The notes: generated by a model from the sequence alone, not told the origin. Counted from the stretch's first letter, positions 18,181 to 28,354 are shown. The stretch is 54,416 nucleotides of DNA from Bacteroidota bacterium (GCA_013289175.1 JABDAN010000014.1:1229-55644); one strand, 5' to 3'. Program-made: numbers and translations.

Positions 18181-19305
18181 ATGGTTATGAATGAAGCTAC
18201 TCAAGGGGCGAAGCGCTTCCTTTACCCACTTGGCTTTTTTATCCTATTGATCGGACTCACCAGCCCATCGACGGCTCAATCCCGCTTTACAAAACTGGAT
18301 GACTGGATGGAAAACCAGACAAAAGCCATGGGCGGCCGCGCCATTTTAGTGATTTATAAGAATGGCCAGATCCTGTATGACAAGTCGGTCAAAGACATGC
18401 GTCCTGGCCAAAAGACCCTGGACAAATACCTCGCAAAAAAACAAGGCATGCAAGCGGATGTATCCGAATATACCTTGGATAGTCCCCAACCGGTAGCCAG
18501 CTGCAGCAAATGGTTTAGTGCTGCCCTGGTTATGACCTTTGTAGATGAGGGCAGCTTGCAGCTTTCCGATACAGTCGGAAAGTACCTACCCATTTTAAGC
18601 GCAAAGGGCAAGGGAAACATCACCCTCGCCGATTGCCTTTCCCACCTGACCGGGATAAAGGCGCCTCCCCTCAGAGAGAGTTTAAAGCAAGTAAAAAATA
18701 TGAAGAATATGCAGGACGCCCTGGAAGAAATTGCCGGGATGCCGATGGAGGGTGAGCCGGGAAAAACTTTTCACTACAGCAGTGTCGGGTTACAAATTGC
18801 CGCATCGGTTATCGAAAAAATCAGTGGAAAGTCCTTCCAAACCCTGTTTGAAGAACGCATCACGCAGCCCCTGGAGATGAAGAATACCGATTTTGGCCAT
18901 CGAGCTTTGGTTCTTCCAGCGGGCGGAGCCGTGAGTACACCCGTGGACTATCTCCACTTCCTGACAATGATTTTAAATAAAGGAACATACCAGGGGAAAA
19001 AAATACTATCCCCTGAATCGGTTAACCGGATGGAGAAAAATGTATTGGGGCCGGATGTAAAAATTGAATACATACCCGAACAGGCCGACGGTATGGGATA
19101 TGGTTTCGGAGAATGGGTCCTAAAAGATACCCCGAAGGATGAACCCAGCAAATGGGTAACCAGTCCCGGGCTATTTGGAAGTTTTCCCTGGGTGGACAAC
19201 GATCACCAATACTGCGCTTTTCTGATGACGTTTTATCTCAGCTCCAAGGGCCGCCAGGATCGCTATTTTACCTTGAAGAAATTGGTGGATGAATCCATTC
19301 CATGA
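18181..19305 (+). CDS. Serine hydrolase, beta-lactamase class C-like
   Basis: A 374-aa exported serine hydrolase. After a signal peptide (PLGFFILLIGLTSPSTAQ) the beta-lactamase/transpeptidase-like fold carries the SxxK motif as SCSK (S107 and K110), a YSS version of the YxN motif in KTFHYSSVGLQIAASV, and a GLFGSFPWVD segment near the KTG-equivalent position. Length and lack of resistance-gene context point to an esterase or D-aminopeptidase-like role rather than antibiotic resistance. A second in-frame ATG lies at 18187. It stands alone and converges on the S9 peptidase (25 bp). Confidence 0.85.
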   Translation: MVMNEATQGAKRFLYPLGFFILLIGLTSPSTAQSRFTKLDDWMENQTKAMGGRAILVIYKNGQILYDKSVKDMRPGQKTLDKYLAKKQGMQADVSEYTLDSPQPVASCSKWFSAALVMTFVDEGSLQLSDTVGKYLPILSAKGKGNITLADCLSHLTGIKAPPLRESLKQVKNMKNMQDALEEIAGMPMEGEPGKTFHYSSVGLQIAASVIEKISGKSFQTLFEERITQPLEMKNTDFGHRALVLPAGGAVSTPVDYLHFLTMILNKGTYQGKKILSPESVNRMEKNVLGPDVKIEYIPEQADGMGYGFGEWVLKDTPKDEPSKWVTSPGLFGSFPWVDNDHQYCAFLMTFYLSSKGRQDRYFTLKKLVDESIP

Positions 19306-19330
19306 CCCGATGGGAAAAACAGAAAAATTC

Positions 19331-21451
19331 CTACTGGAAAGGATTCACCCCCATGTTATACCATATAAATGCATAAGTATCTGCACTCTCATTGAGTATC
19401 TTTTCGGTGTCCATCCCTGTGCCATGACCTGCGTTGTGTTGTATTGAAATTAAGATCGGATTTTTACCACCGTTGTCTTTTTGAAGAGTGGCGGCGAATT
19501 TGAGTGAATGACCTGGAACGACCCGGTCATCGTGATCTGCTGTCCAGATATAAGTGGCCGGGTATTGTACCCCTGGTTTTACATTGTGCAGGGGCGAATA
19601 GGCCAACAGGTATTGAAACATGGCCAGTGAGTCTTCTGCTGTTCCATAGTCCGAAGACCATCCGGCTCCCGCGGTGAATTTATTGTAACGCAACATATCC
19701 AGTACGCCGACAGAGGGCAAGGCAACCCGCATCAGGTCGGGCCGCTGTGTCATGACCGCTCCCACCAGCAATCCGCCATTGGAGCCTCCTGCTAGGGCTA
19801 AAAAAGGACTCGAGGTATATTTTTTTTGAATCAGGTATTCTCCGGCCGCGATGAAGTCATCGAATACATTTTGTTTGTGCATCTGGGTGCCGGCAAAATG
19901 CCATTGCTCTCCATATTCTCCACCACCCCGGATATTGGCCAGCGCATAAATACCTCCGTGTCTGAGCCAAACCATCAGAAAGGTTGAAAAACGGGGTGTT
20001 TCGCTGATGTCAAATCCGCCGTACCCATATAAATAGGTGGGGTTTAGACCATTTAAATGGATGCCTTTTTTATATACAATGTACATGGGTATCCGGCTGC
20101 CGTCTTTGCTGGTATAAAACACCTGTTCGGTGGTATAGTCCTCCGGATTAAACTGAACGCCGGGTTTATTGTAAAAATCAGATTTCCCGCTTTTGATATC
20201 GTAATGGTAGATCGTACTGGGATAGGTAAAGGACGTAAAGGCGTAAAAAAATTCAGATTGATTTTTAAAACATCCGAACCCACTGGCAGTGCCAGCTGTT
20301 GGAAATTTTATTTCCCGTATTTTTTTCCCGTCCATATCATATTGAAAGACCTGAGACTTGACATCCACCATATATTTTGCGAAAAAATATCCGCCGCCAC
20401 TCGACAATTCTACCACATTGTTTGTTTCTGGAATCAGGTCCTGCCAATTTTCTGGTGTCGGGTTATCGGCTTTTGTACGAATCATCTTATAGTGGGGTGC
20501 ATTCCGGTTGGTGGAAATATATAGATTATCGCCCTGGGTATCCACCACATACTGGTTGCTTTGCAGATCCGTGACAATGGGTCGAATCGGACTTTCGTTT
20601 TTTGTCAGGTCCTCCACATATAGTTCATTGCCAAAGGTTGATTCTGAAGCCGAAATAATCAGGTAGTGCTGGTCCTCAGTTACACTTGCGAACAGGTAGC
20701 GGTGTGGTTGTTTGTCACCTCCATAGATAAACTGGTCCTGGCTTTGCGGCGTTCCTAGTTTGTGATAAAATATGGTATGGTGGTCAGATTCCGCCACCAA
20801 CTTATTCTGACCTTCGGGGATTATATAGGTGCTGTAATAAAATCCATCGTTGCCTTTCCAGGAGGCATCACTGAATTTTACATTTCTGATCGTATCCCCG
20901 AGTTGTTTACCCGTTTTTGTATCCTTCACGATAATTTCCCGCCAGTCTGATCCACCATTGGAAATCAGATAAGAAAATATCGAGGCGTCCGGAGAGAAAT
21001 CATATTCCTGAAGGGTGACAGCGCCGTTGTTGGAAAAGGTATTGGGATCCAAAAAAAGCTCGGCGGTGGTTGTATCTGAGGCATTTTTCATTCTAAATAA
21101 TACATCCTGATTCTGCAATCCCGAGTTTTTAAAAAAATAATACCAATCACCGTATTTTACAGGAGCAAATAGTTTCGGATAATTGTAGTCTGCTGTCAGT
21201 TCCTTTTTTATCCGGTCGCGAAAAGGAATTTGGGCGATGTAACCCATAGTCACTTTATTTTCAGCTATGACCCAATTTTTTGTTTGTTCCGACGAATCGT
21301 TTTCCAGCCAGCGATAAGGGTCTTTTACCTTTGTTCCAAAATAAGTATCGGTGGTATCTACGGTGGGTGTAAACGGATAATTCAACTTTTGGCAAAAGGA
21401 TGATGCGCTAAAGGACAGGGTAATATGGATGCAGAGGATAAGCTTCTTCAT
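19331..21451 (-). CDS. Prolyl oligopeptidase, S9A family, exported
   Basis: A 706-aa peptidase with a signal peptide (MKKLILCIHITLSFSASSFC). The N-terminal beta-propeller starts with DPYRWLENDSSEQTKNWV, the standard opening of prolyl oligopeptidases. The C-terminal catalytic domain has YLYGYGGF, NIRGGGEYGEQWH, the nucleophile elbow GGSNGG, the acid in WTADHDDRVVPGHS and the histidine in HNAGHG, so Ser-Asp-His are all present. It should cleave short proline-containing peptides, most likely in the periplasm. Length (about 700) is normal. Confidence 0.92.
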   Translation of the reverse strand: MKKLILCIHITLSFSASSFCQKLNYPFTPTVDTTDTYFGTKVKDPYRWLENDSSEQTKNWVIAENKVTMGYIAQIPFRDRIKKELTADYNYPKLFAPVKYGDWYYFFKNSGLQNQDVLFRMKNASDTTTAELFLDPNTFSNNGAVTLQEYDFSPDASIFSYLISNGGSDWREIIVKDTKTGKQLGDTIRNVKFSDASWKGNDGFYYSTYIIPEGQNKLVAESDHHTIFYHKLGTPQSQDQFIYGGDKQPHRYLFASVTEDQHYLIISASESTFGNELYVEDLTKNESPIRPIVTDLQSNQYVVDTQGDNLYISTNRNAPHYKMIRTKADNPTPENWQDLIPETNNVVELSSGGGYFFAKYMVDVKSQVFQYDMDGKKIREIKFPTAGTASGFGCFKNQSEFFYAFTSFTYPSTIYHYDIKSGKSDFYNKPGVQFNPEDYTTEQVFYTSKDGSRIPMYIVYKKGIHLNGLNPTYLYGYGGFDISETPRFSTFLMVWLRHGGIYALANIRGGGEYGEQWHFAGTQMHKQNVFDDFIAAGEYLIQKKYTSSPFLALAGGSNGGLLVGAVMTQRPDLMRVALPSVGVLDMLRYNKFTAGAGWSSDYGTAEDSLAMFQYLLAYSPLHNVKPGVQYPATYIWTADHDDRVVPGHSLKFAATLQKDNGGKNPILISIQHNAGHGTGMDTEKILNESADTYAFIWYNMGVNPFQ

Positions 21452-21538
21452 ACCGGAGGGTTTATCCCTGAAGGTAATAAAAAGAGGAATTGAAATCGCA
21501 ACGCGATCGACCAGCCGGTCGGTAGGATGTATTGCAAA

Positions 21539-21934
21539 TCAGTGGCTGACGACGTTTTTTATTTCAGTTTTCAGCAAGTAATACAATGATCCCAAGCCGA
21601 TGAACAGGTGGGTAATTTCAACCGGCGCCATAGTGGACATCTTTAAAGCACCATCCCATATGCCCCAGAAATCAGCCATTAATCCAAGAGCATTGGTAAG
21701 GATATTGGTTTGAAAAACCATACGGAGTGTATGTTCATCGCTTGAATGACGAACCAGAAAATTGATCATACCCATGCCAATGATGAGCCCTCCCATCCCT
21801 CGGAGCACGGACAAGGTCTCCACAGACGGGGCTATCCCCAGAAGTCGAGCTGCAGCAGCCGGGCCAAAAAACATCAAGGCTCCGAAAACAAAAGAACCAA
21901 GGGCTGAGATCAGCAGAAACAGGGGGCGCTTCAT
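21539..21934 (-). CDS. Small four-helix membrane protein
   Basis: A 131-aa protein with four hydrophobic segments (LISALGSFVFGALMFF, MGGLIIGMGMINFLV, a weaker NILTNALGLMADFWGI and IGLGSLYYLL). The pattern resembles small DUF4345-like or DoxX-like membrane proteins, but I cannot name the family with certainty. It follows the serine hydrolase gene on the same strand with 18 bp between them and may share its transcript. No catalytic motif is visible. Confidence 0.6.
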   Translation of the reverse strand: MKRPLFLLISALGSFVFGALMFFGPAAAARLLGIAPSVETLSVLRGMGGLIIGMGMINFLVRHSSDEHTLRMVFQTNILTNALGLMADFWGIWDGALKMSTMAPVEITHLFIGLGSLYYLLKTEIKNVVSH

Positions 21935-21952
21935 GAGTATTTATTTGTCTTT

Positions 21953-23500
21953 CTATTTTACGACCCCATTCATCACAGATTTCTTTGACCCAAAGTCGAA
22001 ACTTCTGGCGATATCTACAGTGATATTGCTGCCATCAAAATGGCAGGTTGTGATTTCGGTATGCGGACTCTCTATGTAGCGCATCTTCATCACCAGGGTT
22101 TGATCATCCGACCAAAAGAAATTGGATTCCACTTTGTAAGGAGATTCTAAAGCAAAATTTTCTTTGGCGTTGGATTCCAGAGAAGGGCCGGGCTTATTGG
22201 TCTGCCCGGATTTCCAATATCCCGCTCCGTAATAAAAATTATAGTTTTCGCCGCCGGCATTCATGGTAAAATGGCAGACGCTGTCTTTAATTTGCAAGGA
22301 AATGGTTGAAATATTGTTTTCATTGGGTTGAAGAACAAAATACTTATTGAAATTTTTGTTGGCCGCCATTGCAGAAGCACTTCCCTTTTCTGGAGCAATG
22401 GCCAGGTTGGCTACTTTGGCTTTGAGCGCATATTCGGCTTTTTCATCCCGCGGAAGTTTGCTCTTTTTTATAGAGGGCAAAATATAATCCCAAACCAGGT
22501 TTAACTCGTTTTGCAAATCGCTGGTTTCAGCCTGTATCGCAACTACTGCGTCCAGCTCCGGCAATACGACGATGTACTGACCGTAGGCACCATCTGCCCG
22601 GTAGCCGTTGTGCCTGCAACGCCAGATCTGGTAACAATAGCCCTGTTCCCAATCGCTGGAATCTTTTTTTGCCTGCGAAAGATCCGGGTGTTGGATAATT
22701 TTTGCAGTGGTTGCTTCCTCTACCCAAGCCTCAGGCAGAATCTGGTTTCCATTCCATTTACCTTTTTGCAAATAGAGTTGACCCAGTTTGGCCATGTCTT
22801 CTGTTTTTACACTCAATCCCCACCCCCCGGTGTTTTGGCTCATCAAATTTTCTTCCCAGTCTATTCCCTGAATACCCAAGGGTTCAAACAATCGCGGTTT
22901 TAAATAGTCCACTATTTTCTGTCCCGTTACTTTTTGCACAATGGCTGACAACATAAAAGTCCCCAGGGAATTGTAAAAAAATACGGTTCCGGGTTTATTG
23001 GCGATGGGGTAAGTCAAAAAAGCTCTTACCCAATTTTTGGATTTCCCGACAAGTGGTGTGGGATCAGGAAACTGGCCATCGGACATCATGAGTACATCTT
23101 TGACGGTGAGGGCTGCCAAATTGGGCGAAATGGAATCGGGAAGATCGTTGGGGAAAAACGAAATAACCTTGTCAGTTAGTTTGAGTTTTCCTTCCGCAAT
23201 GGCGAGTCCTACAGCCGTTGATGTAAACGTTTTGCTGGCCGAATACACCGATTGGCGCAAGCTGGGTTTGTAGGGATTCCACCATCCTTCTGAAATCACT
23301 TTTCCGTGACGGAGAATGACGAAACTGTGGAGTTCGTTCTTGCTTTTTTCGGCGGCTTCTACAAAGCGAAGAATACCTGCGGAGGAAACACCTTCTTCCT
23401 CAGGAACGCTCCTGGGCAAAGGAACCGATTGAGCGCTTGTGCCCAAAAAACAAATGATCCATATGGCTGTCAACCAGGCCTTCAGAGACTTTCTTTTCAT
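21953..23500 (-). CDS. Serine hydrolase, beta-lactamase class C-like with C-terminal extension
   Basis: A 515-aa exported serine hydrolase. ATG 23500 begins a clean signal peptide (MKRKSLKAWLTAIWIICFLG); the TTG three codons earlier is unnecessary. SxxK is SASK (S87 and K90), the YxN equivalent is YNS in GTVFFYNSLGTFMLSA, and GYRADGAYGQYIVVLPE supplies the third motif region. Residues beyond about 370 form a separate beta-rich C-terminal domain (NKNFNKYFVLQPNENNIS ...), similar to the lipocalin-like tail found in many such hydrolases. Likely acts on an ester or amide in the periplasm. A possible TATTTTTG promoter box lies at 23522-23515. Confidence 0.85.
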   Translation of the reverse strand: MKRKSLKAWLTAIWIICFLGTSAQSVPLPRSVPEEEGVSSAGILRFVEAAEKSKNELHSFVILRHGKVISEGWWNPYKPSLRQSVYSASKTFTSTAVGLAIAEGKLKLTDKVISFFPNDLPDSISPNLAALTVKDVLMMSDGQFPDPTPLVGKSKNWVRAFLTYPIANKPGTVFFYNSLGTFMLSAIVQKVTGQKIVDYLKPRLFEPLGIQGIDWEENLMSQNTGGWGLSVKTEDMAKLGQLYLQKGKWNGNQILPEAWVEEATTAKIIQHPDLSQAKKDSSDWEQGYCYQIWRCRHNGYRADGAYGQYIVVLPELDAVVAIQAETSDLQNELNLVWDYILPSIKKSKLPRDEKAEYALKAKVANLAIAPEKGSASAMAANKNFNKYFVLQPNENNISTISLQIKDSVCHFTMNAGGENYNFYYGAGYWKSGQTNKPGPSLESNAKENFALESPYKVESNFFWSDDQTLVMKMRYIESPHTEITTCHFDGSNITVDIARSFDFGSKKSVMNGVVK

Positions 23501-23514
23501 AAGGGACAATTTAG

Positions 23515-23522
23515 CAAAAATA
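23515..23522 (-). promoter_or_regulatory. Putative -7 box (TATTTTTG) for the serine hydrolase gene
   Basis: Read on the minus strand the sequence is an exact TAnnTTTG match, 14 bases before the ATG at 23500. No TTG was found at the usual -33 distance, so support is partial. Confidence 0.28.
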
Positions 23523-23548
23523 GCGAGACGCGTACAGGGTTTCGTCGC

Positions 23549-24754
23549 TTAAACATATTTTTTAATTACGGGAATCCTTCGCAGTTGGCTGCTGACCAAC
23601 CAGCTCGCTGCCAGGGAAAATATAAATGTAATTGCAAATTTGATGACGGCCGGTGCCTGAATGGAAAGAAGACCATACTGACACCATATTACAAAAATAT
23701 AATGAACCAGGTAAATGAGGTAGGCATTGTCACCAAGAGAAATCCAGATTTTTCCGGGTCGGACGACAAATCTCCTGAAGAGCGTTAAAAAAGCCAGACA
23801 GCTAAAACACATGGACAAGCAATAGGTACTACTGTATATTATTTTATCAACCAGCGTTCCAAATCCATAGGTTCCGGTTCCGTGAGTAAATTTGAATTCG
23901 ATCAACCCCAGCAGACCGTAAAAGGAAAGGCTGCCACCTGTCCACAAGGGCCATTTTCTTTCAAAACGAGCTGATAAGGAAAAAATTCCTAGGTTAAGAT
24001 CTTCGCTGCCGATGATGGAGCCCATAAGGAAAAATGCAAAATACAAAAGCAGCCTGCTTTTTTGAAAGGCAAAAGGTCCCCAGGCTCCCCAGCTGTACGG
24101 ACCCAGGATCCAGGAGAGGGGAACATATAATACCCAAACAATCGAGACAAAGAGTAACAGAAGCAAAAGGGGCCTGTCTTTTAAGTTTTGCATTTTTTTT
24201 CCTGCTTCGATGATAAGGGGGAGTCCCATTTTGCTAAAGAGGGCCAGGAGTAGATTAAACAAAAAAAGTACCCAGATAAACCAAGGTGGTCCGGGTGGCC
24301 ACCCTTCGACCTTAAAAAAATCAAATAAAAAATCGCGGATACCGCCATCCCGATGCATAACATGATAGGCCGGGTAGTAGGCCAGCAACATCAAAGAACT
24401 TACGGCTACCAGAAAAGGAAGCAACAACCGGTAAAAACGGTCGCGAACAAAGGATCCTGTCCCTTTTTTCTGCAGACCCTTTGTGATAAACAATCCTCCG
24501 ATGAGAAACATCAGCGCCATAAAAAAAATGTCGTTGAAATTTTCAAATATGTCAAGACCCACCCATCGCTGATGGTCGACAATGGGTGCGGTAGACAATA
24601 TATAAGCTCGTTTGTCCGCATGGGCAAAGGTGGTATAGGCGAGGGAAGAATGATGGGCGACCACCAGCAGGGTAATAAAAGAGCGCAGGCAGTCTATCCA
24701 CCAAATCCGCTCGGGGTGCTTTGACGGAGTCGTGATTCCATCTGCATTTGTCAT
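23549..24754 (-). CDS. Acyltransferase 3 family membrane protein
   Basis: A 401-aa polytopic protein; ATG 24754 is preferred to the TTG at 24769. It opens RIWWIDCLRSFITLLVVAHH, the acyltransferase-3 signature in which the histidine after the first helix is essential (H-H in VAHHSS). About ten hydrophobic segments follow, including FFMALMFLIGGLFI and a late NAYLIYLVHYIFVIW. This family (OafA, MdoC, NolL type) moves acyl groups onto extracytoplasmic sugars or other acceptors. The overall shape is closest to MdoC-like members. Acceptor unknown; no polysaccharide genes are adjacent. Confidence 0.85.
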   Translation of the reverse strand: MTNADGITTPSKHPERIWWIDCLRSFITLLVVAHHSSLAYTTFAHADKRAYILSTAPIVDHQRWVGLDIFENFNDIFFMALMFLIGGLFITKGLQKKGTGSFVRDRFYRLLLPFLVAVSSLMLLAYYPAYHVMHRDGGIRDFLFDFFKVEGWPPGPPWFIWVLFLFNLLLALFSKMGLPLIIEAGKKMQNLKDRPLLLLLLFVSIVWVLYVPLSWILGPYSWGAWGPFAFQKSRLLLYFAFFLMGSIIGSEDLNLGIFSLSARFERKWPLWTGGSLSFYGLLGLIEFKFTHGTGTYGFGTLVDKIIYSSTYCLSMCFSCLAFLTLFRRFVVRPGKIWISLGDNAYLIYLVHYIFVIWCQYGLLSIQAPAVIKFAITFIFSLAASWLVSSQLRRIPVIKKYV

Positions 24755-24834
24755 GAAAATGAATTGCAATTTTTAAGGACCAGTCCTGCGCCAAGCATTC
24801 AGCCGCATGGCTGGAATGTTATCCACGGGACGTG

Positions 24835-24868
24835 TTGAAAAAGATCTTAAATATAACCCCTATTTTTC
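24835..24868 (+). promoter_or_regulatory. Putative promoter for the ATP-grasp operon
   Basis: TTG at 24835-24837, a 23-bp spacer and TATTTTTC at 24861-24868 (one mismatch to TAnnTTTG). The following ATG is at 24883. If correct, the GTG at 24832 cannot be the start. The long spacer and the mismatch make this tentative. Confidence 0.28.
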
Positions 24869-24882
24869 CTATTTTTAAACAG

Positions 24883-27462
24883 ATGATGGCTGACTGCACG
24901 CTCACTCCAACGGAAAAAATGACTCCGAATCTACTCGCCAACCCTATTTTCCGGGACTACTTCGATATTCATCAGTCTTATGGTGAACTGGTAGGAGAGG
25001 ATGGGAAAATTCGCCCGCACTGGGAAACTTTTTTTCAGACCTATATCAAACTGGGAGAAACGGAAATCCTTAGCCGTAACAGCGACACGCTTCGTTTGCT
25101 GAAGGAGAATGGGGTGACCTATAATATTTATGGAGATCCAAATGGATTAAATCGACCCTGGAAATTGGACAACATTCCATTTTTGATCAGCAAGGAAGAA
25201 TGGAATTCCATTGAATCAGGGCTCTCTCAGCGGGCGCAACTTTTAAACCTGGTGCTGGAAGATATTTACGGCGAAAGAAACCTGATAAAAAAGGGAATCA
25301 TTCCTATCGAGCTCATTTATAATCATTCCGGATTTCTAAGGCCCTGCAACAAAATCAAACAACCCGGAAAGCACCAGTTAATTCTGTATTCGGCAGATGT
25401 CGCCAAGAGTACAGAAGGAAAACTGTGGGTCGTAAACGATCGCACACAGGCTCCTTCCGGGTCTGGATACGCACTGGAGAACAGGACCACGATGACCCGC
25501 GTTATTCCGGAATTGTTTAACGGATTAAAGGTTCGTCATCTTTCGCCTTATTTTACTTCGCTTAGGAACGGACTGAACGAAATTGCGCCGCACGGAAATC
25601 TCAATCCGCGCATCGTCATTCTCACACCCGGTTCAAAAAATGAAACCTATTTTGAGCATTCTTATCTTTCATCTTATCTGGGTTTTACCCTGGTCCAGGG
25701 TAATGACCTGATCGTTAAGGATAATTTTGTCTGGCTAAAGACCCTGGGTGGCCTTGAACGGGTAGATGTCATTTTGCGCAGGGTGGATGATGTGTATTGC
25801 GACCCTTTGGAACTAAGACCGGATTCCCAGCTGGGTATTCCAGGTCTGTTGCAATGTGCACGCAGTGGAAACGTAAGTATCGCCAATCCGCTGGGCAGCA
25901 GCGTGCTGGAAAATCCGGGCTTGATGCCCTTTCTCCAACAGATTTCCCGGTATTTTTTATCAGAGGATCTGATCTTACCGACGATTGCTTCCTGGTGGTG
26001 CGGGCAGCCCAAGGAACTTTCCTATGTGCTGGATCACATTGAGTCTCTGGTAATAAAAAAAATCCACCGCAGTCCAACGGGCAGCTCATCGATCGACGGC
26101 GCTTCCCTTTCACCGATACAACTGGAAGCCTGTAAACAGCTGATAAAAGCAAATCCAGCCATGTATGTCGGACAAGAAAAAGTAGAGATTTCTTTGAGTC
26201 CCTCCTTGATTGATGGCAGGATTGTACCACAAAAAGTATTGTACAGGAGCTTTCTGGTCAGCAATCAGGATCAATACCTGGCGATGGCGGGCGGTCTGGT
26301 CCGCTCATCTTCGGACGCCAGTAATTTTATTATATCCAGTCAGTCAGGCGGCTTTAGTAAGGACGCCTGGATTATTTCACCGGAACCCGGAAGGGTCGTC
26401 AATGCGCTCAAAGAAATTCCGGAAGACGTTGCCGAAACCTACAACGATATGTTGCCCAGTCACGCAGCAGAAAACCTGTTTTGGGTAGGCCGGTATACAG
26501 AACGTGTTTTGGGCAATGCCCGTTTCCTGAGAACGGTGATGCAGTTTTTGGCCGAAGGCAATAAACTCCTGACAGAAAATAACCGGGAAACCGAAAGAAA
26601 ATTGTTTCAATCCTTCACGCGCTACAGTTATACATTACCAGGATTTGTGGGTGAGGATGCAGAAGAAAGATTTGCAGATCCCTGGAATGAATTGAAGGAT
26701 GTCCTTTTCAACGAAAAAAGGCCCGGAGGCATCAAGTACAACTTTTTACAGTTTCACAAGGCCATACATGAAGTGAGGGATCATTGGTCGACCGATACAT
26801 GGCGGGTAATCCGAGGTATGGAAGAGGAATTGCAAAACGGTGTGCCCCTGACCCATCACGGGCATTTACAAATGATCCATACACTCGATAACCTGATTAC
26901 CTCCGTCGTGGCTTTTATTGGACTAAACCGGGAAAGTATTTCCCGGGAACAGGGATGGATCATGTTGGACCTGGGTCGGAAATTAGAGCAAAGTCTGCTG
27001 GTGATCACGATGTTGAAAACCACAATGGTCAAAAAAAATAATGACCAGGTAGAATACAATCTTCAGCAAAGTGTGCTGATGAGCAATGAGAGTCTGGTAA
27101 ATTACCGCTATAAATATCGGAGGCCTTTGCAAAACCTGCTGGTAATCGATTTGCTTCTTTTTGACCCCAATAATCCCAGGTCGCTGACTTACCAGGTCGT
27201 ACGGTTAAAATCTTATCTGCAAAATCTTCCAAAAAATGGTGCCAGCTACTCGTTAACTGAATACGAAAGACTGATCCTGGAGGCAGATACCCTGATTAAA
27301 CTGGCCGACAAACATGAACTGGCGAAAGCCGAAGGGGAAGAATACACGAAACTGAATACTTTTCTATCCAAAATTTTTAATATTCTTTCGGCCATACCTG
27401 GTGTGTTGTCGAAAGCATTTTTCAAACATGAGCTGACGCCAAAAACCATCATACTCCGTTAA
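24883..27462 (+). CDS. Circularly permuted ATP-grasp plus alpha-E domain fusion protein
   Basis: An 859-aa fusion. Residues about 15-500 are the circularly permuted type-2 ATP-grasp domain (DUF404/DUF407 type): IRPHWETFFQ, YNIYGDPNG (80-88), HSGFLRPC (148-155), LWVVNDRTQAPSGSGYALEN (181-200), ILTPG, RRVDDVYCDPLELRP and the late SLVIKKIHRSPTG region. From about 524 the alpha-E domain follows (LPSHAAENLFWVGRYTER), a helical bundle nearly always encoded with or fused to this ATP-grasp. ATP-grasp enzymes make C-N bonds via acyl phosphates, so this is a predicted peptide or amide ligase; its substrate is unknown. Start: ATG 24883 fits the family's usual N-terminus; GTG 24832 would add 17 residues. 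The transglutaminase gene follows after 13 bp. Confidence 0.88.
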   Translation: MMADCTLTPTEKMTPNLLANPIFRDYFDIHQSYGELVGEDGKIRPHWETFFQTYIKLGETEILSRNSDTLRLLKENGVTYNIYGDPNGLNRPWKLDNIPFLISKEEWNSIESGLSQRAQLLNLVLEDIYGERNLIKKGIIPIELIYNHSGFLRPCNKIKQPGKHQLILYSADVAKSTEGKLWVVNDRTQAPSGSGYALENRTTMTRVIPELFNGLKVRHLSPYFTSLRNGLNEIAPHGNLNPRIVILTPGSKNETYFEHSYLSSYLGFTLVQGNDLIVKDNFVWLKTLGGLERVDVILRRVDDVYCDPLELRPDSQLGIPGLLQCARSGNVSIANPLGSSVLENPGLMPFLQQISRYFLSEDLILPTIASWWCGQPKELSYVLDHIESLVIKKIHRSPTGSSSIDGASLSPIQLEACKQLIKANPAMYVGQEKVEISLSPSLIDGRIVPQKVLYRSFLVSNQDQYLAMAGGLVRSSSDASNFIISSQSGGFSKDAWIISPEPGRVVNALKEIPEDVAETYNDMLPSHAAENLFWVGRYTERVLGNARFLRTVMQFLAEGNKLLTENNRETERKLFQSFTRYSYTLPGFVGEDAEERFADPWNELKDVLFNEKRPGGIKYNFLQFHKAIHEVRDHWSTDTWRVIRGMEEELQNGVPLTHHGHLQMIHTLDNLITSVVAFIGLNRESISREQGWIMLDLGRKLEQSLLVITMLKTTMVKKNNDQVEYNLQQSVLMSNESLVNYRYKYRRPLQNLLVIDLLLFDPNNPRSLTYQVVRLKSYLQNLPKNGASYSLTEYERLILEADTLIKLADKHELAKAEGEEYTKLNTFLSKIFNILSAIPGVLSKAFFKHELTPKTIILR

Positions 27463-27475
27463 GAGAGCCTGAAAG

Positions 27476-28354
27476 ATGAAATACATTGTACAACATACCA
27501 CCTCTTATTCTTATCTGGAACCCGTTAGCCTCTGTCATAATATTGCTAGGCTGGTTCCGCGCAATACCCGGGAGCAGTTCTGTAACAATACATCGATCCG
27601 CATTACGCCGGAGCCTGACCGGATCAATGAGTATGAAGACTTTTTCGGGAACAAAGTCATTTATTTTTCTATCGAAAAGGAACACTGGGAATTGACTGTG
27701 AACGTGACTTCTGAAGTTCAAAGAACGGCCAGTGGTCAGATGAAAATGCCCGTTTACCACAACGCGACAATCCAGGATGTTCAAAAAGAAATCTCTGAAT
27801 TGAAAAACGATTCCCTGGAAATTAAACAGTATCTGTTTGAAACGCCGATGACGCCGATCGATGAGGATATTCTCCTTTATGCTTCCAAGTCCTTTACCAA
27901 AGAAAGATCTGTATTTGAAGCTGCCAAAGACCTGACGGAAAGAATCTACAAGGATTTTGAATACAAACCCGGCCACACCACCATTTCCACTCCTTTGACG
28001 GAGCTGATGGCTGAACGCAAGGGAGTCTGCCAGGATTTTGCGCACCTGGCCATCGCTTGTTTGAGATCGGTGGGATTGCCTGCCAGATACGTAAGCGGTT
28101 ATATTGAAACACTTTCGCCGGAGGGCGTGGAAAAACTCATTGGTGTGGATGCTTCCCACGCCTGGTTTAGTGTATTTATTACCAATATGGGATGGGTTGA
28201 TTTTGATCCAACCAACAACTGCCTGGTATCCGACCAGCACATCACCATCGGATGGGGAAGAGATTATGCCGATATTGCACCCATGGAAGGGATTATCCTC
28301 AGCAGCGGTTCACATGAATTGACCGTATCGGTGGATGTAAAAAGAGAACACTAG
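27476..28354 (+). CDS. Transglutaminase-like cysteine protease family protein
   Basis: A 292-aa cytosolic-looking protein (no signal peptide). It opens with the beta-rich N-terminal domain (YIVQHTTSYSYLEPVSLCHN), then a papain-like transglutaminase core: C185 in RKGVCQDFAHLAIACLRSVG, H228 in DASHAW and D244 in WVDFDPTNN, so the full Cys-His-Asp triad is present. Proteins with this N-terminal domain are characteristic partners of circularly permuted ATP-grasp/alpha-E genes and are thought to act as peptidases or amidases on the ligated product rather than as protein cross-linkers. It follows the ATP-grasp gene after 13 bp, an operon arrangement. Confidence 0.88.
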   Translation: MKYIVQHTTSYSYLEPVSLCHNIARLVPRNTREQFCNNTSIRITPEPDRINEYEDFFGNKVIYFSIEKEHWELTVNVTSEVQRTASGQMKMPVYHNATIQDVQKEISELKNDSLEIKQYLFETPMTPIDEDILLYASKSFTKERSVFEAAKDLTERIYKDFEYKPGHTTISTPLTELMAERKGVCQDFAHLAIACLRSVGLPARYVSGYIETLSPEGVEKLIGVDASHAWFSVFITNMGWVDFDPTNNCLVSDQHITIGWGRDYADIAPMEGIILSSGSHELTVSVDVKREH